Shown here: positions 35,002 to 46,500 of the stretch, piece after piece
Layout: each line of letters begins with the position of its first letter
Position numbering within the stretch: the first letter of the stretch is position 1
Origin: Gnetum montanum
Taxonomy: Eukaryota > Streptophyta > Gnetopsida > Gnetales > Gnetaceae
NCBI GenBank assembly: GCA_015680685.1
Contig: MNCI01001036.1
Location: 186,203-236,371 of the forward strand
Direction of reading: 5' to 3'
DNA: 50,169 nucleotides
Translations under genes and position numbers: made by a program
Notes under the pieces: model-generated
What the model was told of the DNA's origin: nothing
The model's input: the letters and a program-made list of their open reading frames with translations, nothing else
The model's database searches: none

Positions 35002-35388
35002 AATAGTCTGCTATGACTATAAACTGGCACAGATAGTCCACTATGACTATAAATTGGCACAGACCGTCCACTACGACTATAAACTGGCACAAACAAGTCC
35101 TGGCATCATGACTTAAAACAAATACCACAGAATGTCCTAGAGTCATGACAACAAATTGACACCACAAAGCTCCATCCAGTATGACACTAAAACTACCACG
35201 TTTGTCCACCATGACATAAAACTAGCATGCAGAGTCCACTAAGACTATAAACTAGTTTGCCTCTTCATAGTCCGCTACAACGATAAACTAGCATTGCACC
35301 ATCTACTACGATGCTAAACTGGCACTGTCCAAGGGGTTATGATGTGAAACTAATCCACAACAGTCCGCTAAGACTATAAACTAGCGAC
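35002..35388 (+). repeat. ~33-bp minisatellite with ACTATAAACTGGCA core
   Basis: Words such as GTCCACTATGACTATAAACT followed by 'ggcacaga' recur near 35002, 35035 and 35068, then decay toward 35388, where 'gtccgctaagactataaactagc' (in outline) closes the array. The left three copies are nearly identical; the others are interrupted by 'cat/gac' variants. Confidence 0.8.
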
Positions 35389-35944
35389 ATCATCGATGAC
35401 CAGGCAATACTTGAAAAGATTTGTTGCTACAATTGGCTCTTCCCATACAAGCCCTGGGCGGGAAGGTAATTGTCTCACAAAAACTTGCTGCATGATTTGT
35501 CTCATGGACCTAATGAAGCTGATGATATTCATGATTTTGTCTGCTTTTGAATTACACGTAGTGGCTCCATCTCCTTATTTAAAGTATGTAGTTAACTATT
35601 TCATTTGTGTTTTTCTTGTCTTCTTGGAGTTGTATTTGCAGGATGACATGCCTGAGGCGTTCTTGCATAGATGCACTTCATCATGACGACAAAGTATCAC
35701 ATTCTTCCAGATGCACGTAACTGGGTTAATCAATCCATTCATAAGTACATTCCTGACTCCTGATACATTCCCTATTCCCCATCATGCCCCTTTATCCTAT
35801 TCAATTAAACCCCCTTGATACATTCTGCTCACTTCAAAACTCTTGATACACTGTTGCACACTATGACTTTCTAAGCAGTTGCAATGCAAAACATGATATA
35901 TGATGTATAACACAAAATGCAAGCGCTTGAACTCGAACACGGCA

Positions 35945-36085
35945 CTAAAAGAAAGCTCTTTCAAAAGGACCTAAAAGAAGAAAAGAAAACATCAAAAAAT
36001 AAATAAAACAAAAACAAAGAAAAAGAAGAAACAAACAAAAAAGAAAAAGAACAAAAAGGTCAAAGAGAAAAATGCACGGAAAAGG
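35945..36085 (+). repeat. A/purine-rich tract in E
   Basis: About 140 bases consist almost only of A with G and C (AAAGAAG, AACAAAAAC words). It lies between the pol-less interior and the PPT. Confidence 0.75.
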
Positions 36086-36593
36086 TCTTCGTGACCCCGT
36101 TGACATCATAAATAAAAGAATATTGGCTATTCTCATACAAACCCCAGGTGAGAAGGCAATTTTCTTGAAAAATAGTTACACGCATGTCTCAAAGAGATCA
36201 TGTTGCACATCATCGCGTGGCTTTGCCTATTTACAACGGGCCCCGTAAACACCCCATAAGAGTCCCGTTTCTCCAAAGAATGCACCTCCCATGTCTTGGT
36301 TCCAAGTCTGCTAAACACTGGCTATTGAAAAGGACCAGAGATAGAGCTTATTCACGTGAGAGAATTTCCTCTCCCACAATCCCGGCAGCAATCATAACCC
36401 TTGATCAACTCTTGACTTCCCCCAGTTACAACCAATCCCTTACATCTTGAACCACATTCCCTCAATCCCATGTACTTTTGAAAATGGTGCGATGAAATCT
36501 AGCCAAGGGCCGATGGTTAATGTTTGATTCTTTGTTGTTCATGGTGTTTTGTGCTTCTTTGTTGATGCCTCTTGGGTGAATTCCTCCAGACGT

Positions 36594-36610
36594 TAACAAA
36601 GAGGGGCCAA
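36594..36610 (+). promoter_or_regulatory. Element E polypurine tract
   Basis: AACAAAGAGGGGCCAA (AAAGAGGGG core) immediately precedes the LTR start TGAAACACC at 36611, as expected for the primer of plus-strand synthesis. Confidence 0.75.
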
Positions 36611-36809
36611 TGAAACACCACTAATTTCAGCCTAACACTTTGAAACAAGAACAACTCAAGCCCTTTCGAGCATTCGGGAGGAAAATTTTGACTAAGGCAT
36701 GGAACTCACACCTAACTTACCCAAGGAGTCTTTCTCACCCTTAGCATGAGCAACTTCACATAGCATCAAAATTGGGTTAAAAATGATCATTTCTAAGTGG
36801 TTTTCGGGA

Positions 36810-37750
36810 GTCATGCTGCAACGTGAGTCCAGCGTGACCAACTTTCAGGGCCTTAAAACTGAGTCAAAATGACTTGATTTCAAGGGTGCAAGTCATTCTC
36901 AAGGTCCACTATTGATAACTATGGGTCTCAACCATCATAAATTCCAGATTTTAGCTCAAAATTGCAAGTTTTTGAGGTCACGCTGGAGATCACGCTGCAA
37001 CGTGAGTCTAGCGTGACCAACTTTTAGGGCCTCAAAACTGAGTCAAAATGACTTGATTTCAAGGGTTCAAGTCATTCTCAGGGTCCAATATTGATAACTA
37101 TGGGTCCCAGCCTTTAGAAATTCTAGATTTTAGCTCAAAATTACAAGTTTTTGAGGTCACACTGCAAGTCACGCTGCAATGTGAGTCTAGCGTGACCAAC
37201 TTTTAGGGCCTCAAAACTGAGTCAAAATGACTTGATTTCAAGGGTTTAAGTCATTCTTAGGGTCCACTATTGATAACTATGGGTCCCAACTTTTAGAAAT
37301 TCTAGATTTCAGCTCAAAATTGCAAGTTTTTGAGGTCACACTGCAGGTCACACTACAACGTGAGTCCAGCGTGACCAACTTTTAGGGCCTCAAAACTAAG
37401 TCAAAATGAATTGATTTCAACGGTGCAAGTCATTCTCAGGGTCCACTATTGACAACTATAGGTCCCAGCCTTTAGAAATTCCAAATTTTAGCTCAAAATT
37501 GCAAGTTTTTGAGGTCACATTGCAGGTCATGCTATAGGTCACGCTGCAATGTGAGTCTAGCATGACCAACCTTTAGAGCCTTAAAACTGAGTCAAAATGA
37601 CTTGATTTCAAAGGTGAAAATCATCCTAAGGGTTCATTATTGATAGCTATGGGTCCCAGCCTCCAGAATGTCAGATTTCAAGCCCAAAGTTGCAAGTTTT
37701 CAGAAGTTTTCCTGAAGTCATGTTGCAGCATGAGTCCAGCATGACTTGCC
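36810..37750 (+). repeat. Five-unit 179-bp array in E 3' LTR
   Basis: ACCAACTTT landmarks lie at 36837, 37016, 37195, 37374 and 37565 (spacing 179, 179, 179, 191). The extra 12 bases fall between units four and five here, but between units one and two in the 5' LTR. Hairpin arms vary mainly at CpG (CACGCTG/CACACTG, AGCGTGACC/AGCATGACC). Confidence 0.92.
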
Positions 37751-38278
37751 AACAGTGGCTCCAAACAGGGCACATTCAGGGTCAAATTTAGATTTCAGAT
37801 CACTATCAAAATTTGGTGTCAAGTATCTCATTTTATTTCACTCTAGCTGAGGTCACACTGAGAACACTCCCAGCGTGAGTGTCTATTGGATGTCCAGCGT
37901 GAGTGCAAGTAGACACACCTTAAAAGCCACAGAAACACCTGAATCGGTATCCTGCAGCAGTCAAAGTGGTTAAATCAAAGATCCAGAAGTCTCAAGCAAG
38001 CTAGAACCTATTTCTTTTGTTGTAAATTAATCATTTCATTGTAAATCTTCATTTGTGGGCTTGTTAGGCCCTCACTGTCTAAATTGTATGTATTTGCATG
38101 GGCTTAAGTAAGCCACACGTTGTAAGATACAATGCACCTGGTCAAGAACATAGCTTGCCCACACATGTCCAACTCACACACAATTGTCCATTGGACACAT
38201 GTCGCTAGGTTTGTTTTCCTCTCATCTCTCAATTGTTGATTCCATTCTTGAATTCCACACTCGAGCTCAACCCAGCCC

Positions 38279-38286
38279 TATAAATA
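38279..38286 (+). promoter_or_regulatory. TATA box of E 3' LTR
   Basis: TATAAATA in the context CAGCCCTATAAATACCC, the likely core promoter of the element. The corresponding part of the 5' LTR is missing. Confidence 0.75.
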
Positions 38287-38851
38287 CCCTATCAATTCAC
38301 ATAAATGGGGTTGGAAATTTTGAAGGTGGATGGCTTAGGAAACTCAGACTAGCAATACTTGGTCACTCGGCACACTTAACTCCTAGCATCCAAGCACTTC
38401 TGAAACACATCACATCACATCACCCCGAGGCTTGGTGCTTGACCTGCCATCCACACGTGTAGCTACGCTTTGACCGGTGCACATCTTTTCTAAGCAATAC
38501 AATACAGTTCGTTTTGCCAGCCATTTATTCTTTTTACTCTGTGCTTTACATTCAATTTATGTTTGGTTTAGTTTTATTCACAATACATTTTTTGCATACG
38601 TTTTCCGTTTACATTTCATGTGCATTGTTTGCATTTTAAAACATCAGTTACGATAACCCCAACATAAGCCAGAGTTTATGCTCGGGGAAGTCCTTGATTG
38701 ATTTGCATGTAGACCATCCAAGGCACTCTTCCTTCGTTCCTTTTCCAGCTTGCCCTCAAGCGAAGGTAGGGTCTGCTGTGCTTGTCCGACAATCTTTTGG
38801 TGTGTGTTTCCCTTCCAGTCTTACACTGACGATTTAGGTCAGTACACCATG

Positions 38852-40162
38852 CATGTTAGCCTCTAGGGTTTTCGATGTCAATTGTCAAGATTCTATGTGA
38901 AAATCTACTAGTTTGGAGGCTCCTAGTTGCCTCATGCAATCAACCGTCCTTCTTCCATACTAGGCATAGTGGCCCTAACATGGATGAGAGGGGGATGGCA
39001 TGTTGCATTTTTTATCAATTTTGGGATACTTGGAGGCTCCAAAAGATTCTAGCAGGGTTTAGAGATCACTAGGGTAGGTTAGTAAGCTATTTTTGGCTGT
39101 AAATTAGGTTTTATTGCATAGCACATGGGCTTTCATGTTGGGAAGCATGGAGGTGAGGGGGGGAGGCAGGAATGATTCACCAGCATGGAGAAGGCTATGG
39201 GTATGGGATTAACTTGTTTTAAGCCAAAATAGGCTACCAAAGATTGTCAAGAAGTGTTAGAATTGAAAAATGGCTACTAGGCGATTGATTTTGGTAGTTT
39301 TGGTTATCCCCCACCCATCCACATTGGACCCATGCTACCCAGTGTAAATGAGGCCTCCCTCAACATGAATTACCAAATCTTAAGGTTTTAAGAACTTTTG
39401 ATAGGATTCGGTGAGGTTTCAAGACTGCTAGGGATGACTGGAGGGGTTATAGGTCATGTAGGCCCACTCTAGGAGTCAAATTTGGGGCCATGGGAAGGAA
39501 GAATGGGTGTTACCCCCCTTGGTCCATGCTGGCCAGTATTGCCCCAATGTGGAAGCCCAAAATGTCTAGTTTTAATAAGATCTAATCCCCTTTCGGAGCT
39601 TGAGGTTGGATGAGGTAGGTCACAACTACCAAAAATGGCAAGGAAGTTAGTTTTTAAGGGTTTTAGAATGTGGGAAGAATGCATTCATGCTCGATCCATG
39701 CTGCCTAGTGAGGATGCATGGGGGTTAAGGCTTAAGCATGATTTTGGGTGTTCAAGGGATCAAACCCCCAGCATTGATAGAGTTTTCTAGCTAAGAATGA
39801 AGGCGTATGATGGGGTCCACTACCCAAAATTCAAAAATTTGAAAATTGCACTTGTCTCCCATGATTCCTAGCATGGAAAAGAATTTTCACCCCTTGCACT
39901 TTAGTGCACTTTGAGTTTTGGTGCACAGAATTAGCAACAAGGGTTTGGGAGTAGGTGTTTAGATTTTAATTTGATTTGCATGGTTGGATTGCTAAGTGTT
40001 AGGCACAAAATATTAGTATTCCATCACAATGCATTCCCTAGAGCTTTAGTAGAGATTTTTTTATTGTAAGTTCCATCCGTCCCACATGTGGAGGCACCAT
40101 ATCTCTTCCCTTGCCAATGTAGATGCTCCAACCCTTTAGAATTTTTAGCTTTCTCAGCGTTG
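38852..40162. repeat. H array (right block)
   Basis: After E the host repeat continues with 'catgttagcctctagggtt' and cores near 38977, 39182, 39362, 39546 and 39708 (spacing about 160-205). 'Catgctggccagtatt', 'catgctacccagtg' and 'catgctgcctagtg' show the decayed palindrome. From ~39900 to 40162 the periodicity fades and no gene is seen. Confidence 0.65.
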
Positions 40163-40167
40163 GTGTC

Positions 40168-41104
40168 TGATGAGCAGCGAGGTACCCCTACACTCAACCA
40201 TACGAATACGAGCGTTCATACACGATCCAGTCGAACTCCGTGGACAAGCTAGTTGTGGTCTCTAGATCGTTACACGTTGATCGTAGTTCGCTGTCTTCCC
40301 ACTTGGACTAGTATTTGCTTTGTCACATATGGTTTAGTCCAGAGTGAGGCGTATGATGTGATCCTAAACTAATGCTACTCCCAGAGACAATGGAAAATAA
40401 TCTTGATTAAACTAATAAGCAATAGGAAATGAAGTCTAAGCTAGCCTAAGTGCGATGAGCATCCGTTTTTTAATCATCCGTACACATCTTGGACCTTGTG
40501 CACGACTACTACTGGGATTACCAAGCATAGATCCTAGGTACGCTACTAGGTTACCAAGTAGTCACACTTAAATGCTCGTGATTAAGTCGTACTCATTCCA
40601 CAGTTAACAATAAGAATAGTAAATGATGGTAAAGAAATATTAACTAAGAAAACAATAAATAACAATAACAATTAAATAATTAAAACTAAGTGAATGTTGC
40701 AATGATGAAATAATCTCGATCTTTATTGCTAATCATGTGTGTGTCCAAGTACATCACACTCGAATAAAGGTTTCGTACAATTATAAGCATCACACTGTGG
40801 GCATGCACTTGGGAAAATAATCAAACTCCTACAGAAACAAACTACAAGAGCTTCCCTACAATTAACTAAAAGATGCCTAGGTGTGGTGGAGGGCCACTTA
40901 TTTATAGGCTGAAACTAGACTTTGCGTAAACGGGGCCGCATCGACGCATGGGTGGATGCATCGACGGGGCCACGTATATGCGGCCGTGTATATGGGGCCC
41001 CGTATACGTGGCCTAGTTAACGCAGCCCCGATATCGGGGATCTGATATCAGGTCCTATCAGACCAGGGCTCCGATAATTGGGCCTAACAGACCATGACTC
41101 ATCA
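40168..41104 (-). mobile_element. Element D: solo LTR of the A/B family
   Basis: It begins TGATGAGCAGCGAGGTACC and ends CATGACTCATCA; GTGTC occurs on both sides (40163-40167 and 41105-41109). A minus-strand TATA box (GCCTATAAATAAG) is near 40898-40910. The U3 tip has two perfect palindromes, CCCCGATATCGGGG (41026-41039) and CTGATATCAG (41042-41051), and a larger GTATAC-containing inverted repeat (40971-41012). With no interior, it is a solo LTR. Confidence 0.93.
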
Positions 41105-41590
41105 GTGTCGCAAGGATGAAGCAACATGGAGGCAAGAGCAAGAATCCAAGGATGCAGAAGGTAGATGAAACTGCTAGGAACATCTCCAAGCTTTCCAAGC
41201 TGATCTCAATCCAAGTTTCTTTCATGGCTACTTCAAGGTAGGCTATTCCTAGTTGTTTTTCTTATTTTCCTAGCTAAGGTGTGGGCCATTTTTGTCAAAT
41301 CTATGCTGCAAGAGGGGGAAGAATGGAATTTTGATGAAATCCTACCTTGTATTTTGGCTGTTTTTACGTAGATCTAAGGTCATTTTGCTATTTTGGCTTT
41401 GGTAAATTTGACAAACTTAAACAAACAAAGACAGAACAAACTTGACCAAGAGGGTATAACTAAACTGGGAAATGGATAGAGAAACAAAGGATGTCTAAGT
41501 GATTCCATTTTTAGTTATCTTGTTTCCTCGTCAAGTAGTGGGACTTGGGTAACATCATCTCCATTAAAATCATCTTGGCCACTTCATTGA

Positions 41591-41615
41591 AATATATATA
41601 TATATATATATATAA
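41591..41615. repeat. TA microsatellite
   Basis: About twelve TA dinucleotides in a row. Confidence 0.95.
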
Positions 41616-41722
41616 GCTAGTAATTATCATGTAATGAGCACACACATATGTTGATGTTTGACCTATACATTTCCTTGTAAAACTTATTTAATTAAAATTT
41701 CTACCCTCATCATCCATTGCAC

Positions 41723-41803
41723 TAGTGAGGACATAAAAGGATCAATTTCACGTATTTTTACCGTAGTGAGGACATAAAAGGATCAATTTCACGTATTTTT
41801 ACC
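41723..41803. repeat. 40-bp direct repeat, two copies
   Basis: 'TAGTGAGGACATAAAAGGAT' plus 'caatttcacgtatttttacc' occurs twice, almost perfectly. The related copy at 26090-26140 has a single unit, so the doubling is specific to this site. Confidence 0.85.
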
Positions 41804-43198
41804 CTCACCGGCATATGTTGACATTTTTCCCATACGGACCCATACATTGCCTTGTAAAACTTAATTTGACAGATTTTTACCCTCATTGAAAGAAACTTAC
41901 CAAAACTCCAATTTGAAGCATTTTTCCCTTCACCAAAAGATTAATGAAATTTATGGTTTGAATTCTATTATATACCAATGAGTTCGAAAATTGTACTTAA
42001 AAGTCCCACAAAACTTTCAATGTTGCACAAGTTTTTGAGGTAACATGCTCCAAGCTATATCCCCCGTTGGCACATATCCGCCACCAATGGCACATATACT
42101 CCACCAATGAAGTGAAAAAGATTCCAATGGGATCATATAGTCCACCAATGAAGAAATATGGTCGAATGTCCACTAGTGAAGTAATAAAGGTCAACTTGAC
42201 ATTCGCCTAATATAGGCACTGAAGTTTGAGCTTTTCTATAAAGACGGTTCTATGCTAATCTGTCCTACAAAACCACCTCTCTAATCTTTTGTAACCTAAC
42301 TTATATCAAGAAATTTCACTTCTGCCTCCAAAGTTCTTTCATGGTTTTATACGAATTACACGGCGCCAGCAAGTTTGGAATTACGAAGCACGAATTAGAT
42401 TATGCGTCGAGGTTTCAAAAGCATCCCAACCTTCGGATTACAAATCTTTGAATCAGATTTCTGGTTATCTTGATGCATTGAAATTTCAAAAGCCTTACAT
42501 TCGAAACAAATCCTTAATCAGATTCTCCTTTGTGATTCAGCTTCCATAGCCTACTAGTATATCATTTGTAAATCAGCTTCCAAGTCTACCTGCCAGTGAA
42601 CAATCTTTATTACTTCAGTCACGGTTGTTAGGGTTTATGGTGTATCTTTCCTTGTCATGCTTGAAACTTGAATTTGAACTCCATTCCGAGTCAGCTACCA
42701 AGGAAAAAGCAATTTGTTAAACTGCTTAGTAGACTGATCGAAGATGTATCAAATATTCCAAAATTTTGAGCTCACATGGTAATAAGTGTTTAAAAAGTAA
42801 AAAATAAAAACAAAAGCACGCAACACTCAAATACTCCAAGCAGAGTTCAGTGTTCATAGATAAAGACTCAAAAACAATTAGAATTTTAAGAAATTCATAA
42901 AAACAACAGGAAAAAAGACAAATATAATCATAAGTTTCTATGCAGCAGTTTTTTATTTATAAAACGATGTTTACCAATTTGAGAGAAACAACAGTAGCTC
43001 ATTAAATCAAATCCCTAATGGATCAAACACCTTCAAACAACTACTACGACCGCAATGCCCCAATGACAGAAGAAGGTCATAAACATTTAGTTCAACTAAC
43101 AACAGCCATTGCAGAATATATAAACAGCTAAAACAGGACACAAAACATTTGTTCAGGTCATATGGCCTAAATAAGGAACTGCAAGAGTCACAATTTTT

Positions 43199-43913
<715 letters not shown>

Positions 43914-44456
43914 GTGGATAAGGTGGAAAAACTGGAAAAATGACTATAGTATATTTAAGGCAACACTGAGAAACAGGCTTACATATAATACCCCACCGTA
44001 GCTAGGTAGGGTGATGCCTAGCATCAAGTAATCTTAGAATGGAAGCATGATAACTAAAAAGCAATAATATGTAGAATACATGATATTAAGGAAGGTTAAA
44101 CTACACGGAAATTTCATACCACACCACAAACTAAACATACACTTCAATTCATTCTGCTAAAATACAAAAACACATAAACACCATCATTGTATATATAAGA
44201 GTATAGAGAGTGTCATACAACAATACATAGTACATACTATTGTCCATGAAAGAGACATTAATTAAGCATTGAATATTTTTCCTTTCTCTATTTTCCCTCT
44301 CCATGCTTGTCTAGACTCCTATGCCTTTCACCTGTAATTAAACAAAGTCAATACACAGCTGAGTGGAAAGCCTTTACCCTTCTCCTACTAGATGGTGGAC
44401 AAGTGCTGCATTTTAGCTCTATTCATCAACCTAATAATTTTTAGGAGTATGCTATG
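43914..44456. other. Spacer between polyubiquitin relic and viral relic
   Basis: No gene is recognised. The sequence is AT-rich with 'gaatacatgatattaag' type simple stretches. It contains no LTR terminus. Confidence 0.5.
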
Positions 44457-45025
44457 GAATTGATGGATCTGGTTGCACAATTTGCAGAAACAAGGTTAGA
44501 TGTTACATCTTAGTATTATCATTTAATGGGTACAAGTCATGCTTCTACCCCTATCCTCCAAGAAGATTATGTTAATGCAATTAAGATTGAGGAATGTGTT
44601 CAAATAAGGTAGAGGAAGCATGGAAAAAGTGCTCCCCCAATGATAGAAACCCAACAATTTAGCAAAGAAAAGGGTAAACAGATACTAGTTGAAGAAACCA
44701 ATGAAAGTTCCTTTGATTTTCCTGTTTATGATATAAGTAGTGTTCCTAAATGGCCTTCTAAATGGCCAAGAGTTGGTATCAAATCTGTCAAAGATGAAGA
44801 AAATCCTTTTGAAGAAGCAAACAAGCCCATCATTGAAGCTTATGAGAAAGGTGAAAAGTATCTCTGGTTAGATGACGATGAGAAGGTATATGTAAAAGAA
44901 ACCTTAGATCATATTATGGCATAGTTGCCTAATGTGAACTTCCAATGGAATTATCTAGATAATGATAATGGTCAAGATAATGCCTATGATGATGAGATAG
45001 ACTAGGATACACATAGAGCTTTTAT
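44457..45025 (+). pseudogene. Viral relic: N-terminal region of unknown function
   Basis: Open pieces, chiefly 44640-44924, are acidic and Lys/Glu-rich ('VKDEENPFEEANKP', 'YLWLDDDEKVYVKETL'). No domain is recognised. They lie in one frame with few stops ahead of the movement-protein-like region, so they are taken as its upstream neighbour or N-terminus. Confidence 0.5.
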
Positions 45026-45038
45026 GATCTGAAGTTGT

Positions 45039-45829
45039 ATGGAGAATATTCAAGTTGGATCTGAGCAAGAATTAACAGAAGATCAAAAGGCGATGATTCC
45101 CTTTCATGAGGTAATTTTTAGTAGAAAATCATTTGTTGATATGGATGGAAAGTTGCAATTTCTAGAATTATCTAAAGAAGCTACCTACAAATTTTCTAAT
45201 TTATTTTTAGCAGGGTGGACTACTTTAGTCAAGTAGTTAGAAGCAATTTTAGATATTAAAGGTGTTAGCATTAGACCGATATTTCTACCCTTTTTCACCG
45301 AAGAGGAGATTAAAAAATGAAAGGAACAAGGACATCACTATGTCCATTTGGGGTAAATTGACATTCTAGTAAGTCCCAAGTTTAATTATGATCTGAATCT
45401 AGAATTTGTTGTTACTTTATTAGATAGTAGAATTATTGAAGATGGTATAAATGATGACCATGATCTAGTTTGGGAAATGTAAAAAAATTGTCAGTTAAAG
45501 GAGTTTTGAGTGCAGATGCTCTTTGTTTAGTTCAACTAAATTTTCAGTTGTCATTAGCAGATGAGCATATTACATCCACATTACTATTATGTATAGAAAT
45601 ACATGGGGTTAAATTATTGCCAAGGCCAGTTTATGCTGCTATAGGTGCAAGAGCTACTTTTCAGTTGACCAACACCATTTTTATGAATCATAAATTAAAA
45701 TGGAAAGTTAAGTTTCTTGTAGGAAGTAAACATTTGTTGGCATGTGGAAGATCTATTGATGCTGATGGATATATTCAAGGATTTCCAAGAATTCAGAAGT
45801 TTAGAATTTCAAAAGTCACCCAGAACTAA
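45039..45829 (+). pseudogene. Viral relic: movement-protein-like region (30K superfamily)
   Basis: 45039-45236 gives 'FSRKSFVDMDGKLQFLELSK', after a stop a segment with 'HYVHLG' and 'LLDSRI' (near 45330-45430), and then the open piece 45470-45829 with 'FQLSLADEHITSTLLLCIEI' and 'LPRPVYAAIGARATFQLTNT'. The 'L-x-D-x-R' word and the following 'F-x-L-S-L-x-D' plus 'G-x-x-L-L-P' spacing resemble caulimovirid 30K movement proteins, which form tubules through plasmodesmata. Frame changes divide the pieces. The assignment rests on motif order only. Confidence 0.6.
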
Positions 45830-46159
45830 GAAGAAATGGAGCAAATATCCCATCTAGTAATTTGGAAGAAACGCTATAATAGTTACAAGCATTACCAGCA
45901 ATCTTACCTATAGTTAAATATGATGAATGATCTAGTTTCAGTTCCAGTGCCTGTCCAAAACAAGAAAGGGAATCCCCAAACTTTGATTATAAGGATACAA
46001 TCTTCATGTTCTAGTCACAAGAAGTAAAAGGAAAGTGTATAGTCAAAGGAGGAAAATGACCTCCAAAAGGCTCTTATTACACAACAGTATCAGAAGATGA
46101 AATCCCAGAAACAAGAGTCGATTGTAGTTATCTATTGGAGCATAGCAACAAATCCAGTA

Positions 46160-46500
46160 ATAATCACAAGGAAGAAGTAAGATAGTTGAATTATTTGCTA
46201 AATTGGTTTAGTTATTGTAGCAACAATCTGAATAATATAGAAGATAAAATAGATGAAGTATTGAAGCATGTAGCCAACTATGAAAGTATTGTAAAAACTA
46301 AAAGAAAAGAAGAAAAAGATAGAAATAATTTTTTGCAAGTCTTTAAACAAGAAAATTAGCTAAAGGTAGTCCCTATCAATAAATAGAAACTAAGAGAAAG
46401 AGAAGAAAGAATGAAGATTCAAAAGAAAAAAACTTCATGAAAAAAATACAAAGATGAAAGAAAGAAAATGCCTTAAAATTAGAAGTTAAAGGAGAATCAC
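46160..46500 (+). pseudogene. Viral relic: coiled-coil and Lys/Glu-rich stretch
   Basis: The frame reads with hydrophobic heptads ('NLNNIEDKIDEVLKHV') then a highly charged Lys/Glu/Arg run before the capsid region. It may correspond to a virion-associated protein or to the N-terminal part of the capsid polyprotein. Stops are frequent after 46360. Confidence 0.45.

Larger units (their letters stand above)
34660..36593 (+). mobile_element. Element E 3' non-coding region, pol absent
   Basis: Neither RT, RNase H nor integrase motifs are visible in any frame. The stretch contains the 35002-35388 minisatellite, an A/purine-rich tract at 35945-36085 and a direct repeat of ~55 bases ('cccatacaagccc.gg.g.gaaggcaatt' at 35440 and 36133). 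T-rich sequence opens it (34650-34760). Confidence 0.7.
28665..38846 (+). mobile_element. Element E: Tat-like Ty3/gypsy element with gag-protease only
   Basis: Two ~2.2-kb LTRs (28665-30880, 36611-38846) begin TGAAACACCACTAAT and end GTCAGTATA/GTCAGTACA. CCATG precedes the first (28660-28664) and follows the second (38847-38851), a perfect target duplication. The 5.7-kb interior has a PBS, gag, protease and PPT. No RT, RNase H or integrase motif is visible in 34320-36593, so the element looks non-autonomous (TR-GAG/LARD-like) or internally deleted. It inserted into the H array. Confidence 0.9.
36611..38846 (+). mobile_element. Element E 3' LTR
   Basis: It starts TGAAACACCACTAATTTC and ends GGTCAGTACA. 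Five 179-bp units occupy 36810-37750. TATA box at 38279-38286 leaves ~1.67 kb of U3 and ~0.57 kb of R-U5. It is the more complete of the two LTRs in the promoter region. Confidence 0.92.
41110..43198. other. Intergenic stretch, no gene seen
   Basis: It holds a TA microsatellite (41591-41615), a 40-bp direct repeat (41723-41762 and 41764-41803), a segment also found at 26032-26180, and 'ccaatggcacatat/ccaccaatgaag' words near 42060-42180. 42700-43198 is probably the old 3' untranslated side of the polyubiquitin copy. No open frame with a recognisable domain was found. Confidence 0.55.

Noticed and set aside
34973-35212. Peptides with repeated YDYKLAQ or the reverse-strand equivalent
   Set aside because: They are products of the 33-bp minisatellite in non-coding sequence; both strands stay open for the same trivial reason.
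41105-41240. Possible exon after solo LTR D (basic peptide starting M-K-Q-H-G)
   Set aside because: Short, no homologous domain, no convincing splice context, and the segment begins with the target duplication of D.
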